A DNA stretch of 64,000 bases from Paenibacillus cymbidii (GCF_004764705.1 NZ_SHLX01000034.1:31272-95271), one strand, 5' to 3'; counted from the stretch's first letter, positions 46,711 to 55,774 are shown. The notes: a model not told the origin generated them from the letters alone. Made by a program: numbers and translations.

Positions 46711-47208
46711 TTGCGTGTAGATCCGAATACATTAGATCTGAAAGATAAGACAGTCCACATCAATCGCGTCGCCAAGGTAGTCAAAGGCGGACGCCGTTTC
46801 AGCTTTAGTGCTCTGGTCGTCGTCGGCGACGGCAACGGCTGGGTCGGAGCAGGCATCGGCAAAGCTTCCGAAGTCGGCGACGCCATCAAGAAAGGCATCG
46901 AAGACGCGAAGAAGAACCTGATCCACATTCCGATCGTCGGCACGACGATTCCGCATCAAGTCATCGGTCGTTTCGGCGCAGGCCGCGTGCTGCTGAAACC
47001 GGCATCCGAAGGTACCGGCGTTATTGCCGGCGGTCCGGTTCGTGCGGTTCTTGAGCTTGCAGGCATCGGCGACATCTTGACGAAGTCGCTCGGTTCTTCG
47101 AACTCCAACAACATGGTGAACGCAACGCTTGAAGGCTTGCAACGCCTCAAGAGAGCCGAAGAAGTGGCCAAACTTCGCGGCAAAACCGTTGCCGAACTGT
47201 TAGGTTAG
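46711..47208 (+). CDS. rpsE: 30S ribosomal protein S5
   Basis: S5 affects translational fidelity and helicase activity at mRNA entry. The 165-residue protein has an N-terminal dsRNA-binding fold (DKTVHINRVAKVVKGGRRFSFSALVVVGDGNGWVG) and a C-terminal domain with GTGVIAGGPVRAVLELAGI. It starts at TTG 46711 after AAGGAGGT. Its end contains the rpmD Shine-Dalgarno sequence. Confidence 0.98.
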   Translation: MRVDPNTLDLKDKTVHINRVAKVVKGGRRFSFSALVVVGDGNGWVGAGIGKASEVGDAIKKGIEDAKKNLIHIPIVGTTIPHQVIGRFGAGRVLLKPASEGTGVIAGGPVRAVLELAGIGDILTKSLGSSNSNNMVNATLEGLQRLKRAEEVAKLRGKTVAELLG

Positions 47209-47219
47209 GAGGAAATACA

Positions 47220-47405
47220 ATGGCGAAACTGCAAATTACGTTGAAGCGCAGCCTGATCGGCCGTCCCGAAGGTCAACGCGCGTCCGTGCAAACGCTCGGA
47301 CTTCGCAAGCTGCATCAAACGGTCGTTCACGAAGACAATGCGGCGATCCGCGGCGTTGTCGGCAAAGTGAGCCACCTGGTCGAAGTGAAAGTAGTCGAAG
47401 CGTAA
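47220..47405 (+). CDS. rpmD: 50S ribosomal protein L30
   Basis: The 61-residue product matches bacterial L30, with LQITLKRSLIGRPEGQR and LGLRKLHQTVVHEDNAAIRGVVGKVSHLVEV. It starts 11 bp after rpsE, with GGAGGAA overlapping the rpsE stop, and precedes rplO as usual. Confidence 0.97.
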   Translation: MAKLQITLKRSLIGRPEGQRASVQTLGLRKLHQTVVHEDNAAIRGVVGKVSHLVEVKVVEA

Positions 47406-47459
47406 TCGTTCCGAGGAACGTACTATTCATGACAAATACACTAAGGAGGTGCGTAAGCG

Positions 47460-47900
47460 ATGAAGTTACATGAACTCGGCCCAGCGGAAGGTTCCCGCCA
47501 GCCGCGCAAGCGGATCGGCCGCGGGATCGGAAGCGGCACGGGCAAAACGGCAGGCAAAGGTCACAAGGGTCAAAACGCGCGCTCCGGCGGTGGCGTTCGC
47601 CCTGGCTTTGAAGGCGGCCAAAACCCGATTTATCGCCGTTTGCCAAAACGCGGTTTCACGAACTTTACCCGCAAAGAGTTTGCGATTGTCAACTTGACTG
47701 AACTTGCCAAATTTGCCGCAGGCACAGAAGTTACACCGGAATTGCTGCTTGAGTCCGGTATCGTCAAAAATCCGAAGAGTGGCATCAAGATTTTGGGTGA
47801 CGGCGAACTGAACGTGCAATTGACTGTTAAAGCAAACAAGTTCTCTCAATCTGCGGTGGATAAAATCCAGGCTGCCGGCGGTAAAACCGAGGTGATTTAA
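47460..47900 (+). CDS. rplO: 50S ribosomal protein L15
   Basis: L15 is a late-assembly 50S protein. The 146-residue product starts MKLHELGPAEGSRQPRKRIGRG and has the glycine/arginine-rich extension GSGTGKTAGKGHKGQNARSGG. Its stop overlaps the secY ATG by one base (TAATG), which couples the two genes. Confidence 0.97.
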   Translation: MKLHELGPAEGSRQPRKRIGRGIGSGTGKTAGKGHKGQNARSGGGVRPGFEGGQNPIYRRLPKRGFTNFTRKEFAIVNLTELAKFAAGTEVTPELLLESGIVKNPKSGIKILGDGELNVQLTVKANKFSQSAVDKIQAAGGKTEVI

Positions 47901-49210
47901 TGTTCGCGACCATCTCAAATATTTTGAAGATCGGCGACCTGCGCAAGCGGATCGTATTTACCCTGATGATCCTGATCGTGTATCGGATCGGGTCGTTCAT
48001 CCCGGTGCCGAACATCGATCAGGAGGTTCTGAAAGCAGCCGACCGCTCCGGCAACGACGTATTCGGCTTGCTGAACACGTTCTCCGGCGGCGCGCTGTTC
48101 AACTTCTCGATCTTCGCGATGGGGATTATGCCGTACATCACCTCTTCGATCATCGTGCAGCTGCTGTCGATGGACGTCATTCCGAAGTTCGCGCAATGGG
48201 CGAAAGAAGGAGAGATCGGCCGTAAAAAGATGACGCAAGTCACTCGTTACGGTACGGTCGTTCTTGGTTTGATCCAGGCATTCGCGCTGTCGTACGGCTT
48301 TAACCGTATGTACAGCCAACCGCTTGTCATCGACCCGAGCTTTGCCACTTACGCGCTCATCGCGCTCGTGCTCACCGCAGGGACGTCGTTCCTGATGTGG
48401 CTCGGCGAAATGATTACGGAGAACGGCATTGGCAACGGGATTTCTGTCATTATCTTCGCGGGTATTGTCGCCAGCTTCCCGACAAGCATCCGTCAAGTGT
48501 ATCAACAGTACTTTGTCGATGCCGGGGATGCGCTGTTCCTGAACATCCTCATGGTGCTGCTCATGATTGTTGCGGTGATCCTGATTTTTGTGCTCGTCAT
48601 CTTCGTGCAGCAGGGCGTGCGCAAAATTCCGGTGCAATATGCCAAACGCGTAGTCGGCCGCAAGATGTACGGCGGTCAAACGACGCACATCCCGCTCAAG
48701 GTTAACGCGGCGGGCGTCATTCCGGTTATCTTCGCGATTTCGCTCGTCAGCTTTCCGCCGACAATCGCCCAGTTCTGGCACGGCAATATCGTAGCCGACT
48801 GGATCGTGAAGAACCTCAGCATCAACAACAATTCCGCGTTGCTCGGCATGGTGCTGTATGTGCTGCTGATCATCGGCTTCACGTATTTCTACACCTTTGT
48901 CCAAATCAACCCGGTGCAAATGGCGGAGCAAATGAAGAAGAACGGCGGCTATATCCCGGGCATTCGTCCAGGCAAGACGACTTCGACTTACCTGACGCGC
49001 GTCATGAACCGGATTACGCTGACGGGCGCTTTGTTTTTGGCCTTTATCTCGATTCTGCCGATGGTATTCGCCAGCGTGGCGGGTCTTCCGAACACGGTGC
49101 GCGTCGGCGGCACGTCGCTGCTCATCGTCGTAGGCGTTGCGCTAGAAACGATGAAGCAAATCGAGAGCCAGTTGATCAAACGTCACTACAAAGGGTTTAT
49201 CAATAAGTAA
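47900..49210 (+). CDS. secY: preprotein translocase subunit SecY
   Basis: SecY is the protein-conducting channel of the cytoplasmic membrane. The 436-residue protein shows ten hydrophobic segments, the plug-side IPVPNIDQEVLKAA region, FNFSIFAMGIMPYITSSIIVQLL, and the ribosome-binding loop QQGVRKIPVQYAKRVVGRKMYGGQTTHIPLKVN-type block. It pairs with SecE encoded near 9.0 kb. It is translationally coupled to rplO. Confidence 0.98.
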   Translation: MFATISNILKIGDLRKRIVFTLMILIVYRIGSFIPVPNIDQEVLKAADRSGNDVFGLLNTFSGGALFNFSIFAMGIMPYITSSIIVQLLSMDVIPKFAQWAKEGEIGRKKMTQVTRYGTVVLGLIQAFALSYGFNRMYSQPLVIDPSFATYALIALVLTAGTSFLMWLGEMITENGIGNGISVIIFAGIVASFPTSIRQVYQQYFVDAGDALFLNILMVLLMIVAVILIFVLVIFVQQGVRKIPVQYAKRVVGRKMYGGQTTHIPLKVNAAGVIPVIFAISLVSFPPTIAQFWHGNIVADWIVKNLSINNNSALLGMVLYVLLIIGFTYFYTFVQINPVQMAEQMKKNGGYIPGIRPGKTTSTYLTRVMNRITLTGALFLAFISILPMVFASVAGLPNTVRVGGTSLLIVVGVALETMKQIESQLIKRHYKGFINK

Positions 49211-49270
49211 CCACGAACGAAATCGATTCCGATTTCCGGCGAGGCGCCGATGCATCGGAGGAGGTAAACG

Positions 49271-49921
49271 ATGAACGTCATATTTATGGGCCCTCCGGGC
49301 GCAGGCAAAGGAACACAAGCGGAACGCATTGTCAGCGAGTTCGGCATCCCGCACATCTCTACCGGGGACGCGTTTCGTTCGGCGATGAGCCAAGGCACGC
49401 CGCTCGGAGTCGAAGCGAAGAAATTCGTCGACCAAGGGCTTCTCGTACCGGACGAAATCACGATCGGCATTGTGCGCGACCGGCTTGCGCACGACGATTG
49501 CAAGCGCGGCTTCCTGCTGGACGGTTTCCCGCGGACGATTTCCCAGGCGGAAGCGCTCGACGAGATTTTGTCGGCCTCCGGCCGCGGCATCGATCACGTC
49601 ATCAACCTGACGGTTGACCGCGGTTTGCTGCTGGCCCGTTTGACGGGACGCCGGATCTGCAAGTCGTGCGGCTCCACCTACCATGTGCTGTTCAACCAGC
49701 CGAAGGCGGAAGGCGTATGCGACAAGTGCGGCGGTTCGCTGTACCAGCGTTCCGACGATACCGAAGAGAAGGTCGGCACCCGTCTTGACGAGTACGTGAG
49801 CAAAACGGCGCCGCTGCTTGCGTTCTACAGCGAGCAAGGCAAGTTGCGGGAAGTTGACGGCGAACAGGAAATTGAGGCTGTTACCGGACAGATCGACTCG
49901 CTGCTGAGAGGTCAAGCCTGA
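49271..49921 (+). CDS. adk: adenylate kinase (zinc-containing LID)
   Basis: Adk interconverts ATP and AMP with two ADP. The 216-residue protein has the P-loop GPPGAGKGTQA, DGFPRTISQA and a four-Cys zinc site in the LID (Cys130, Cys133, Cys150, Cys153), the usual Gram-positive long form. GGAGGAGG precedes ATG 49271. The stop overlaps the map start by one base. Confidence 0.98.
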   Translation: MNVIFMGPPGAGKGTQAERIVSEFGIPHISTGDAFRSAMSQGTPLGVEAKKFVDQGLLVPDEITIGIVRDRLAHDDCKRGFLLDGFPRTISQAEALDEILSASGRGIDHVINLTVDRGLLLARLTGRRICKSCGSTYHVLFNQPKAEGVCDKCGGSLYQRSDDTEEKVGTRLDEYVSKTAPLLAFYSEQGKLREVDGEQEIEAVTGQIDSLLRGQA

Positions 49922-50673
49922 TGATCATTATCAAATCCGCGGACGAATTGAACATCATGCGCAGGGCTGGGCAGATCGTGGCGGAAACGCACCGGTTGCT
50001 TGCCAAAGCCATCGTACCCGGTGTGTCGACCAAGGAATTGGATCAAATGGCCGATCAGTACATTCGCAGCCAGGGCGCGATTCCGTCCTTCAAAGGCTAC
50101 AACGGTTTTCCCGGCAGCATCTGTGCTTCCGTCAACGACGAGCTGGTACACGGCATCCCGGGTCCCAGGAAGCTCGCCGAAGGCGACATTATCAGCATAG
50201 ACATTGGCGCGCAATACAAAGGCTATCACGGAGATTCGGCCTGGACCTATCCGGTCGGGACGATATCCGAAACGGCTCGGCGGCTGCTCGACATTACCGA
50301 GAAGTCGCTATATGCCGGACTGGCGCTGGCGATGCCGGATACGCGATTGTTCACCATTTCGCACGCGATTCAGCAGTGCGTTGAAGAGGAAGGCTTCTCC
50401 ATCGTGCGGGAATATGTCGGTCACGGCATCGGCGCAAAGCTGCATGAAGAGCCGCAAATTCCGAATTACGGGCCGCCGGGACGCGGTCCCAGGCTGAAGC
50501 CCGGCATGGTGCTGGCGATCGAACCGATGGTGAACGTCGGCGAACGGTTCGTGAAAACGCTGGAGGACGATTGGACCGTGGTGACGGTGGACGGCTCGCT
50601 CTGCTGCCATTTCGAGCATACGGTTGCCATTACGGCGGACGGCTGCGAGATTTTAACCAAGCGGGAGATGTAG
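49921..50673 (+). CDS. map: methionine aminopeptidase, type I
   Basis: Map removes the initiator methionine from nascent proteins. The 250-residue protein shows the full metal-ligand set: Asp94, Asp105, His168, Glu201 and Glu232 (in SIDIGAQYKGYHGDSAW, YVGHGIG, IEPMV and FEHTVAIT). Its ATG overlaps the adk TGA. The adk-map-infA order is standard for the spc region. Confidence 0.98.
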   Translation: MIIIKSADELNIMRRAGQIVAETHRLLAKAIVPGVSTKELDQMADQYIRSQGAIPSFKGYNGFPGSICASVNDELVHGIPGPRKLAEGDIISIDIGAQYKGYHGDSAWTYPVGTISETARRLLDITEKSLYAGLALAMPDTRLFTISHAIQQCVEEEGFSIVREYVGHGIGAKLHEEPQIPNYGPPGRGPRLKPGMVLAIEPMVNVGERFVKTLEDDWTVVTVDGSLCCHFEHTVAITADGCEILTKREM

Positions 50674-50684
50674 GTGACCGTGCC

Positions 50685-50996
50685 ATGAGTCAAAGCAAAC
50701 CTGCCCCGCAGCTTGGGCAAGTAGTCCGAATCGTCCGCGGCAGAGAAACGGACAAATTTGCCGTCGTGATCGCCATCGTCGATGAACGGTTCGTGCACAT
50801 TGCCGACGGCGACAAGCGCAAATTCGATCAACCGAAGAAGAAGAACGTGCAGCATCTTCAACTGCAGCCAGAGATCAGCCGCGAGGTGGCCGACAGCATT
50901 CGCGAAACCGGCCGCGTGACCAATGGAAAACTGCGATATGCGTTAGCCCGATTCGCCGAACAGCGCGAAGCGGAAGCGCAACAGAGAGGAGAATGA
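50685..50996 (+). CDS. KOW-domain RNA-binding protein (L14e-like)
   Basis: The 103-residue protein has a KOW-type N-terminal domain (LGQVVRIVRGRETDKFAVVIAIVDERFVHIADGDKRKF) like eukaryotic/archaeal L14e, then a basic linker and a charged C-terminal helix. It corresponds to the small KOW protein found between map and infA in Bacillus. ATG 50685 lies 11 bp after map; the longer upstream frame runs inside map. RNA or ribosome binding is inferred from the domain, and no function is established. Confidence 0.85.
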   Translation: MSQSKPAPQLGQVVRIVRGRETDKFAVVIAIVDERFVHIADGDKRKFDQPKKKNVQHLQLQPEISREVADSIRETGRVTNGKLRYALARFAEQREAEAQQRGE

Positions 50997-50999
50997 CGG

Positions 51000-51218
51000 T
51001 TGGCCAAAGAGGACGTAATCGAAGTGGAAGGTACTGTGATCGAGCCTCTTCCAAACGCGATGTTTAAAGTGCAGCTCGAGAATGGACATAAGGTGCTGGC
51101 GCACGTGTCGGGCAAAATTCGGATGCACTTCATCCGCATCCTGCCCGGCGACAAGGTTACGGTGGAACTGTCGCCCTATGATCTGACGCGAGGCCGGATA
51201 ACGTATCGCTTTAAATGA
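51000..51218 (+). CDS. infA: translation initiation factor IF-1
   Basis: IF-1 occupies the A site during 30S initiation. The 72-residue OB-fold protein reads AKEDVIEVEGTVIEPLPNAMF and ends SPYDLTRGRITYRFK, nearly invariant across Firmicutes. It starts at TTG 51000, 3 bp after the KOW gene stop, with AGAGGAG upstream, so translation is probably coupled. Confidence 0.97.
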   Translation: MAKEDVIEVEGTVIEPLPNAMFKVQLENGHKVLAHVSGKIRMHFIRILPGDKVTVELSPYDLTRGRITYRFK

Positions 51219-51276
51219 TAAATGAACGCGGAATAACCGGACATTCAGGCGAATGTTCAAACAGGAGGTAAAGATC

Positions 51277-51390
51277 ATGAAGGTGAGACCGTCCGTCAAA
51301 CCGATTTGCGAAAAATGCAAAGTCATTAAACGCAAAGGCAACGTAATGGTGATCTGCGAAAATCCGAAACACAAACAAAAACAAGGATAA
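51277..51390 (+). CDS. rpmJ: 50S ribosomal protein L36 (zinc type)
   Basis: This 37-residue ORF begins MKVRPSVKPICEKCKVIKRK. Three Cys (C11, C14, C27) and one His form the zinc site typical of the C+ form. AGGAGGTAAAG precedes ATG 51277. It lies between infA and rpsM, as in Bacillus. Confidence 0.97.
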   Translation: MKVRPSVKPICEKCKVIKRKGNVMVICENPKHKQKQG

Positions 51391-51408
51391 GGGGGTGCAC
51401 TTGCAACC

Positions 51409-51777
51409 ATGGCCCGTATAGCTGGAGTAGACTTGCCTCGCGACAAGCGAGTGGAAATCGCGCTGACTTACATTTTCGGCATCGGCAGAACGACTTCGCA
51501 AAACATCTTGAAAAGCACCGGCATTAACTTCGACACTCGCGTTCGCGATTTGACCGAAGACGAAGTAAGCCGCCTGCGCGAAGCGATCGACAAAGTCGGC
51601 AAAGTGGAAGGCGATCTTCGCCGCGAAATCGCGCTGAACATCAAACGTCTGATCGAAATCGGCTGCTATCGTGGAATTCGTCACCGCCGCGGCTTGCCTG
51701 TTCGCGGACAACGCACGAAAACAAACGCTCGTACGCGTAAAGGTCCTCGCCGTACTGTAGCGAACAAGAAGAAATAA
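51409..51777 (+). CDS. rpsM: 30S ribosomal protein S13
   Basis: S13 forms the head bridge and touches P-site tRNA. The 122-residue protein has ARIAGVDLPRDKRVEIALTYIFGIG and the basic tail GLPVRGQRTKTNARTRKGPRRTVANKKK. A GGGGGTG sequence precedes ATG 51409. Confidence 0.98.
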   Translation: MARIAGVDLPRDKRVEIALTYIFGIGRTTSQNILKSTGINFDTRVRDLTEDEVSRLREAIDKVGKVEGDLRREIALNIKRLIEIGCYRGIRHRRGLPVRGQRTKTNARTRKGPRRTVANKKK

Positions 51778-51795
51778 TAAGGAGGGATAAGACCA

Positions 51796-52194
51796 GTGGC
51801 AAAACCGAAAGCAAAAGTAGCCCGTACGAAACGTCGTGACCGCAAAAATATCGAATCCGGCGTGGCGCATATCCGTTCCACGTTTAACAATACGATCGTA
51901 ACGATTACCGATCCGCACGGTAATGCGATTTCCTGGGCAAGCTCGGGCAATCTCGGCTTCAAAGGCTCGCGCAAAAGCACGCCGTTCGCCGCGCAAATGG
52001 CTGCCGAATCCGCTGCCAAAGCCGCCATGGAGCATGGCATGAAAACCGTCGAGGTCATGGTCAAAGGTCCGGGCGCCGGCCGCGAAGCCGCTATCCGTTC
52101 CTTGCAAGCCGCAGGCCTTGAAGTGAACATGATTAAAGACGTGACTCCAGTCCCGCACAATGGATGCCGCCCGCCTAAACGTCGTCGCGTTTAA
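51796..52194 (+). CDS. rpsK: 30S ribosomal protein S11
   Basis: S11 lies on the platform near the Shine-Dalgarno helix. The 132-residue product contains GVAHIRSTFNNTIVTITDPHGNAISWASSG and the C-terminal TPVPHNGCRPPKRRRV. It starts at GTG 51796 after GGAGGG. A 174-bp spacer with no recognisable element separates it from rpoA. Confidence 0.98.
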   Translation: MAKPKAKVARTKRRDRKNIESGVAHIRSTFNNTIVTITDPHGNAISWASSGNLGFKGSRKSTPFAAQMAAESAAKAAMEHGMKTVEVMVKGPGAGREAAIRSLQAAGLEVNMIKDVTPVPHNGCRPPKRRRV

Positions 52195-52368
52195 TGATGC
52201 ATGGTATAAATATCCGCAACATGTGAATAATGGTGTTGAAGGATAGGCATACTATCTGTTTCTTTGCTTGTTACCGGAAAGACACTCATGTCCGCCTGGT
52301 TACCAGCGGAAGCCTGAATGCATAGACGGTTCAGGAAAGGTAGCGACGTCGAAGGAGGGTTAGTAGTC

Positions 52369-53313
52369 ATGATCGAAATCGAAAAACCGAAAATCGAAAC
52401 CATCGCATTGAGCGAAGAAGGCACATACGGCAAGTTCGTCGTCGAGCCGCTGGAGCGCGGTTACGGCACGACGCTTGGCAACTCGCTTCGCCGCATTCTG
52501 CTCTCTTCTTTGCCCGGCGCGGCGGTTAACTCCGTTCAGATCGACGGCGTGCTGCACGAATTCTCGACGATTCCCGGCGTACTTGAAGATGTGACGGAAA
52601 TTATTTTGAATCTCAAGGCGCTGTCGCTGAAGATTCATTCCGATGAGGAGAAAGTGCTCGAAATCGACGCGGAAGGCGACGGCCGCATTACGGCTGGCGA
52701 CATTCGGGCCGATTCCGACGTGGAGATCCTCAATCCCGATCTGCATATCGCGACGCTGTCGCCCGATGCGCGCCTGCACATGCGCATTCATGCGAGCAGA
52801 GGCCGCGGCTATGTACCGGCAGACAAGAACAAGCGTGAAGACCAGCCGATCGGCGTCATTCCGGTCGATTCGATCTATACGCCGATCAGCCGCGTGAATT
52901 ACAGCGTCGAGAATACGCGCGTAGGTCAAGTAACGAACTACGACAAGCTAACCCTCGAGGTTTGGACGGACGGAAGCATTCGTCCGGAAGAAGCGGTAAG
53001 TCTGGGCGCCAAAATCTTGACGGAGCATCTGTTCCTGTTCGTCGGTCTCACGGATGAAGCGAAAGACGCGGAAATCATGGTGGAGAAGGAAGAGGACAAA
53101 AAAGAGAAAGTGCTGGAAATGACCATCGAAGAGCTGGATCTTTCCGTACGTTCCTATAACTGTCTGAAACGCGCCGGCATCAATACGGTGCAGGAGCTCA
53201 TCACCAAGACCGAAGAAGATATGATGAAGGTCCGCAACCTGGGCCGCAAATCGCTGGAAGAAGTGCAGGAGAAGCTCGAAGAGCTTGGACTCGGCCTTCG
53301 GATGGAAGACTAG
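52369..53313 (+). CDS. rpoA: DNA-directed RNA polymerase subunit alpha
   Basis: RpoA dimerises to nucleate polymerase assembly and its C-terminal domain contacts UP elements and activators. The 314-residue protein has the N-terminal ERGYGTTLGNSLRRILLSSLPGAAV motif and the alpha-CTD (LDLSVRSYNCLKRAGINTVQELI, NLGRKSLEEVQEKLEELGLGLR). AAGGAGGG precedes ATG 52369. Confidence 0.98.
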   Translation: MIEIEKPKIETIALSEEGTYGKFVVEPLERGYGTTLGNSLRRILLSSLPGAAVNSVQIDGVLHEFSTIPGVLEDVTEIILNLKALSLKIHSDEEKVLEIDAEGDGRITAGDIRADSDVEILNPDLHIATLSPDARLHMRIHASRGRGYVPADKNKREDQPIGVIPVDSIYTPISRVNYSVENTRVGQVTNYDKLTLEVWTDGSIRPEEAVSLGAKILTEHLFLFVGLTDEAKDAEIMVEKEEDKKEKVLEMTIEELDLSVRSYNCLKRAGINTVQELITKTEEDMMKVRNLGRKSLEEVQEKLEELGLGLRMED

Positions 53314-53341
53314 CTTCACAAATCAGTAAGGAGGTACCATC

Positions 53342-53707
53342 ATGGCATACCAAAAACTCGGTCGCGATGCCAGCGCGCGCAAAGCTTTGTTCCGCGACCT
53401 GGTTACCGACCTGTTCATTCAAGAGCGTATCCAAACGACGGAAGCGAAAGCGAAAGAAGTTCGCTCCATCGCCGAGAAGCTCATCACGCTTGCGAAGCGC
53501 GGCGATCTTCATGCCCGCCGTCAAGTAGCATCCTTCGTTCGCCGCGAGCCGGTTAACGACGATCAAGACGCGATTCAGAAGCTTTTCGCCGAGCTGGCGC
53601 CTCGTTATTCCGAGCGTGCAGGCGGCTATACGCGGATTCTGAAGCTCGGTCCTCGCCGCGGCGACGCTGCGCCTATGGTTTACCTGGAGCTTGTCGACCG
53701 CGCATAA
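53342..53707 (+). CDS. rplQ: 50S ribosomal protein L17
   Basis: L17 lies near the tunnel exit. The 121-residue product starts MAYQKLGRDASARKALFRDLV and ends GYTRILKLGPRRGDAAPMVYLELVD. AAGGAGGT precedes the ATG. truA follows directly, with no ECF-transporter genes between, unlike Bacillus subtilis. Confidence 0.98.
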   Translation: MAYQKLGRDASARKALFRDLVTDLFIQERIQTTEAKAKEVRSIAEKLITLAKRGDLHARRQVASFVRREPVNDDQDAIQKLFAELAPRYSERAGGYTRILKLGPRRGDAAPMVYLELVDRA

Positions 53708-53785
53708 CGTTTCTTAGCGAATGGCTTCAGGGCCTCGATCGTCCCGAGTCAAGCTATCGCAGGCAGCACTTCGGCGGAGGGTCCC

Positions 53786-54547
53786 GTGAAACATTTGGTG
53801 ATGGTTGTCAGTTACGAAGGGACGGCATACGAAGGGTTCCAAACGCAGCCAAACGGCAACACCGTTCAGGATAAGCTGCAGGATGCGATTTGGCACCTGA
53901 CCGGCGAAAGGATCGAGATTGAAGCGTCGGGCAGAACCGATGCCGGCGTTCACGCTCTCGCGCAAGTGTTCCATTTTGCCACGAATTCGCGTATTCCGCT
54001 GGAGCGGTGGTGCCTGGCGCTTAACGGCAGGCTTCCGGATGATATTGTGATTCGGTCGGCCGAAGAAACGACAGCCCAGTTCCACGCACGATACTCGGCT
54101 GTTTCCAAGACGTACCGGTACAGTATCCGCCGTTCGCGTTGGCCCAATGAGTTCACGCGGCGAACGGAGTTTCATCATCCGACCCCGCTCGATGTCGAGC
54201 GGATGCGCGAAGCGCTGGCTCACTTCAAGGGGGAGCACGATTTCACTTCCTTTTGCTCCGCCCGCACGCCGGTAGGATCACACGTGCGCACCATATACGA
54301 CGCCCGAATCGAATTCGTGCCGGAAGGATCGGATTATTATGGTGGAGCAGGTGTGATCCATATTTATATTACCGGCAGCGGATTTTTGCAGCATATGGTG
54401 AGAATTATCGTCGGCACGTTGATGGACGTCGGCGAAGGCAAGCGGCCAAGCGACTCCATTCCGGCCATTCTGGCAGCCAGGAACCGCAGGAGAGCGGGAC
54501 CGACCGCCATGGCGCATGGACTGACGATGATGGAAGTTAAGTATTGA
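53786..54547 (+). CDS. truA: tRNA pseudouridine(38-40) synthase
   Basis: TruA isomerises uridines 38-40 in the anticodon arm. The 253-residue protein carries the catalytic Asp52 in SGRTDAGVHALAQV, the GFQTQPNGNTVQ segment and a late FLQHMVRIIVGTL motif. It starts at GTG 53786 after GGCGGAGGG. The promoter of rplM overlaps its last codons. Confidence 0.96.
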   Translation: MKHLVMVVSYEGTAYEGFQTQPNGNTVQDKLQDAIWHLTGERIEIEASGRTDAGVHALAQVFHFATNSRIPLERWCLALNGRLPDDIVIRSAEETTAQFHARYSAVSKTYRYSIRRSRWPNEFTRRTEFHHPTPLDVERMREALAHFKGEHDFTSFCSARTPVGSHVRTIYDARIEFVPEGSDYYGGAGVIHIYITGSGFLQHMVRIIVGTLMDVGEGKRPSDSIPAILAARNRRRAGPTAMAHGLTMMEVKY

Positions 54548-54688
54548 TATCGTTCCTAATCTGTAGTACAATTATAAAGCTGTTCTTTTTGATTGGCACA
54601 CCCACTGCCCCGGATCGGAAGAACGCACTTTACCTTTTGAATCGCAAGTTTTCGAGTCAGGCATGAATCGTTTAGGAGGATCAAACCC
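54544..54688 (+). promoter_or_regulatory. promoter and leader of rplM-rpsI
   Basis: TTGATA (54544-54549) and TACAAT (54567-54572) are spaced by 17 bp. The 110-nt leader that follows holds short complementary segments and lies where the Bacillales L13 autoregulatory leader is found. I could not verify its consensus. Confidence 0.5.
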
Positions 54689-55126
54689 ATGAGTACCACA
54701 TATATGGCGAAGCCGAATGAAGTTGAGCGCAAATGGTACATCATCGACGCCGAAGGCAAGACGCTTGGCCGTCTCGCCAGCGAAGCGGCAAGTATCATTC
54801 GCGGCAAACATAAACCGCAATTTACGCCTCATGTTGATACAGGCGATTTTGTGATCGTCATCAATGCTAGCAAAGTTGTCCTTACCGGCAAGAAGCTGCA
54901 GAAGAAAATGTACTACCGTCACTCCTTGTACTCGGGCGGCTTGAAAGTTACCCCCGCACAAGAAATGTTGAACAAGAATCCGGAGCGCATGCTGGAGCTT
55001 GCCATTCATGGCATGCTGCCGAAGACGCGTCTGGGAGAGCGTTTGAAGACGAAGCTGAAAGTATTCGCAGGCGCCGAGCATACGCATCAAGCACAACAAC
55101 CGGAAGTTTGGGAACTTCGCGGATAA
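54689..55126 (+). CDS. rplM: 50S ribosomal protein L13
   Basis: L13 is an early 50S assembly protein. The 145-residue product shows RKWYIIDAEGKTLGRLASEAASIIRGKHKP and MLPKTRLGERLKTKLKVFAGAEH-type conserved blocks. AGGAGGATC precedes ATG 54689. It is paired with rpsI as in nearly all bacteria. Confidence 0.98.
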   Translation: MSTTYMAKPNEVERKWYIIDAEGKTLGRLASEAASIIRGKHKPQFTPHVDTGDFVIVINASKVVLTGKKLQKKMYYRHSLYSGGLKVTPAQEMLNKNPERMLELAIHGMLPKTRLGERLKTKLKVFAGAEHTHQAQQPEVWELRG

Positions 55127-55153
55127 TAGCGAACATTAGAGGAGGACAGTTTC

Positions 55154-55546
55154 ATGGCTCAAGTTCAATACTATGGAACGGGTCGTCGCAAGCATTCGGT
55201 TGCGCGCGTACGTCTTGTGCCGGGTGAAGGCCGCATCATCATCAACAAACGCGACATCAACGATTATTTCGGTTTGGAAACGCTGAAGCTGATCGTGAAA
55301 CAACCGCTGACGCTGACCGATACGCTTGGCAAGTACGACGTGTTGGTTATTGCTCACGGCGGTGGCACGACAGGTCAAGCGGGCGCGATCCGTCACGGCA
55401 TCTCCCGCGCTCTGCTGAAGGCGGATACGGAATTCCGCGGTTCGCTGAAGAGAGCCGGTTTCCTGACGCGCGATCCGCGCATGAAGGAACGGAAGAAGTA
55501 CGGCTTGAAAGCAGCTCGTCGCGCGCCTCAGTTCTCGAAACGTTAA
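55154..55546 (+). CDS. rpsI: 30S ribosomal protein S9
   Basis: S9 extends its C-terminal tail to the P-site tRNA. The 130-residue protein reads AQVQYYGTGRRKHSVARVRL and ends KYGLKAARRAPQFSKR with the P-site Lys-Arg tail. GAGGAGG precedes ATG 55154, and a strong terminator follows. Confidence 0.98.
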   Translation: MAQVQYYGTGRRKHSVARVRLVPGEGRIIINKRDINDYFGLETLKLIVKQPLTLTDTLGKYDVLVIAHGGGTTGQAGAIRHGISRALLKADTEFRGSLKRAGFLTRDPRMKERKKYGLKAARRAPQFSKR

Positions 55547-55569
55547 TCCTGGCCCCGGCCTGGATTCAG

Positions 55570-55604
55570 AACCTTTCCCGTCATGCGGCGGGAAAGGTTT
55601 TTTA
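55570..55604 (+). terminator. terminator after rpsI
   Basis: AACCTTTCCCG and CGGGAAAGGTT form an 11-bp stem followed by TTTTT. Confidence 0.85.
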
Positions 55605-55686
55605 GTCATTCTCCGACTCCGGCCGGCACCAGTTTTTCCTTTTGCCAATATGATGATAAGTGCCTATAGAAAATGTGTGAAAGCCA

Positions 55687-55714
55687 TTGACTTTAATCCA
55701 TAATGGAATATAAT
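55687..55714 (+). promoter_or_regulatory. sigma-A promoter of cysH-sat
   Basis: TTGACT (55687-55692) and a perfect TATAAT (55709-55714) are spaced by 16 bp, 60 bp before cysH. No riboswitch is obvious in the short leader. Confidence 0.65.
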
Positions 55715-55774
55715 AAAGACAAAACTTTTTATTCAGACTGTTTTACTTGGGATTATGAACGGGAGGCTGTAACC

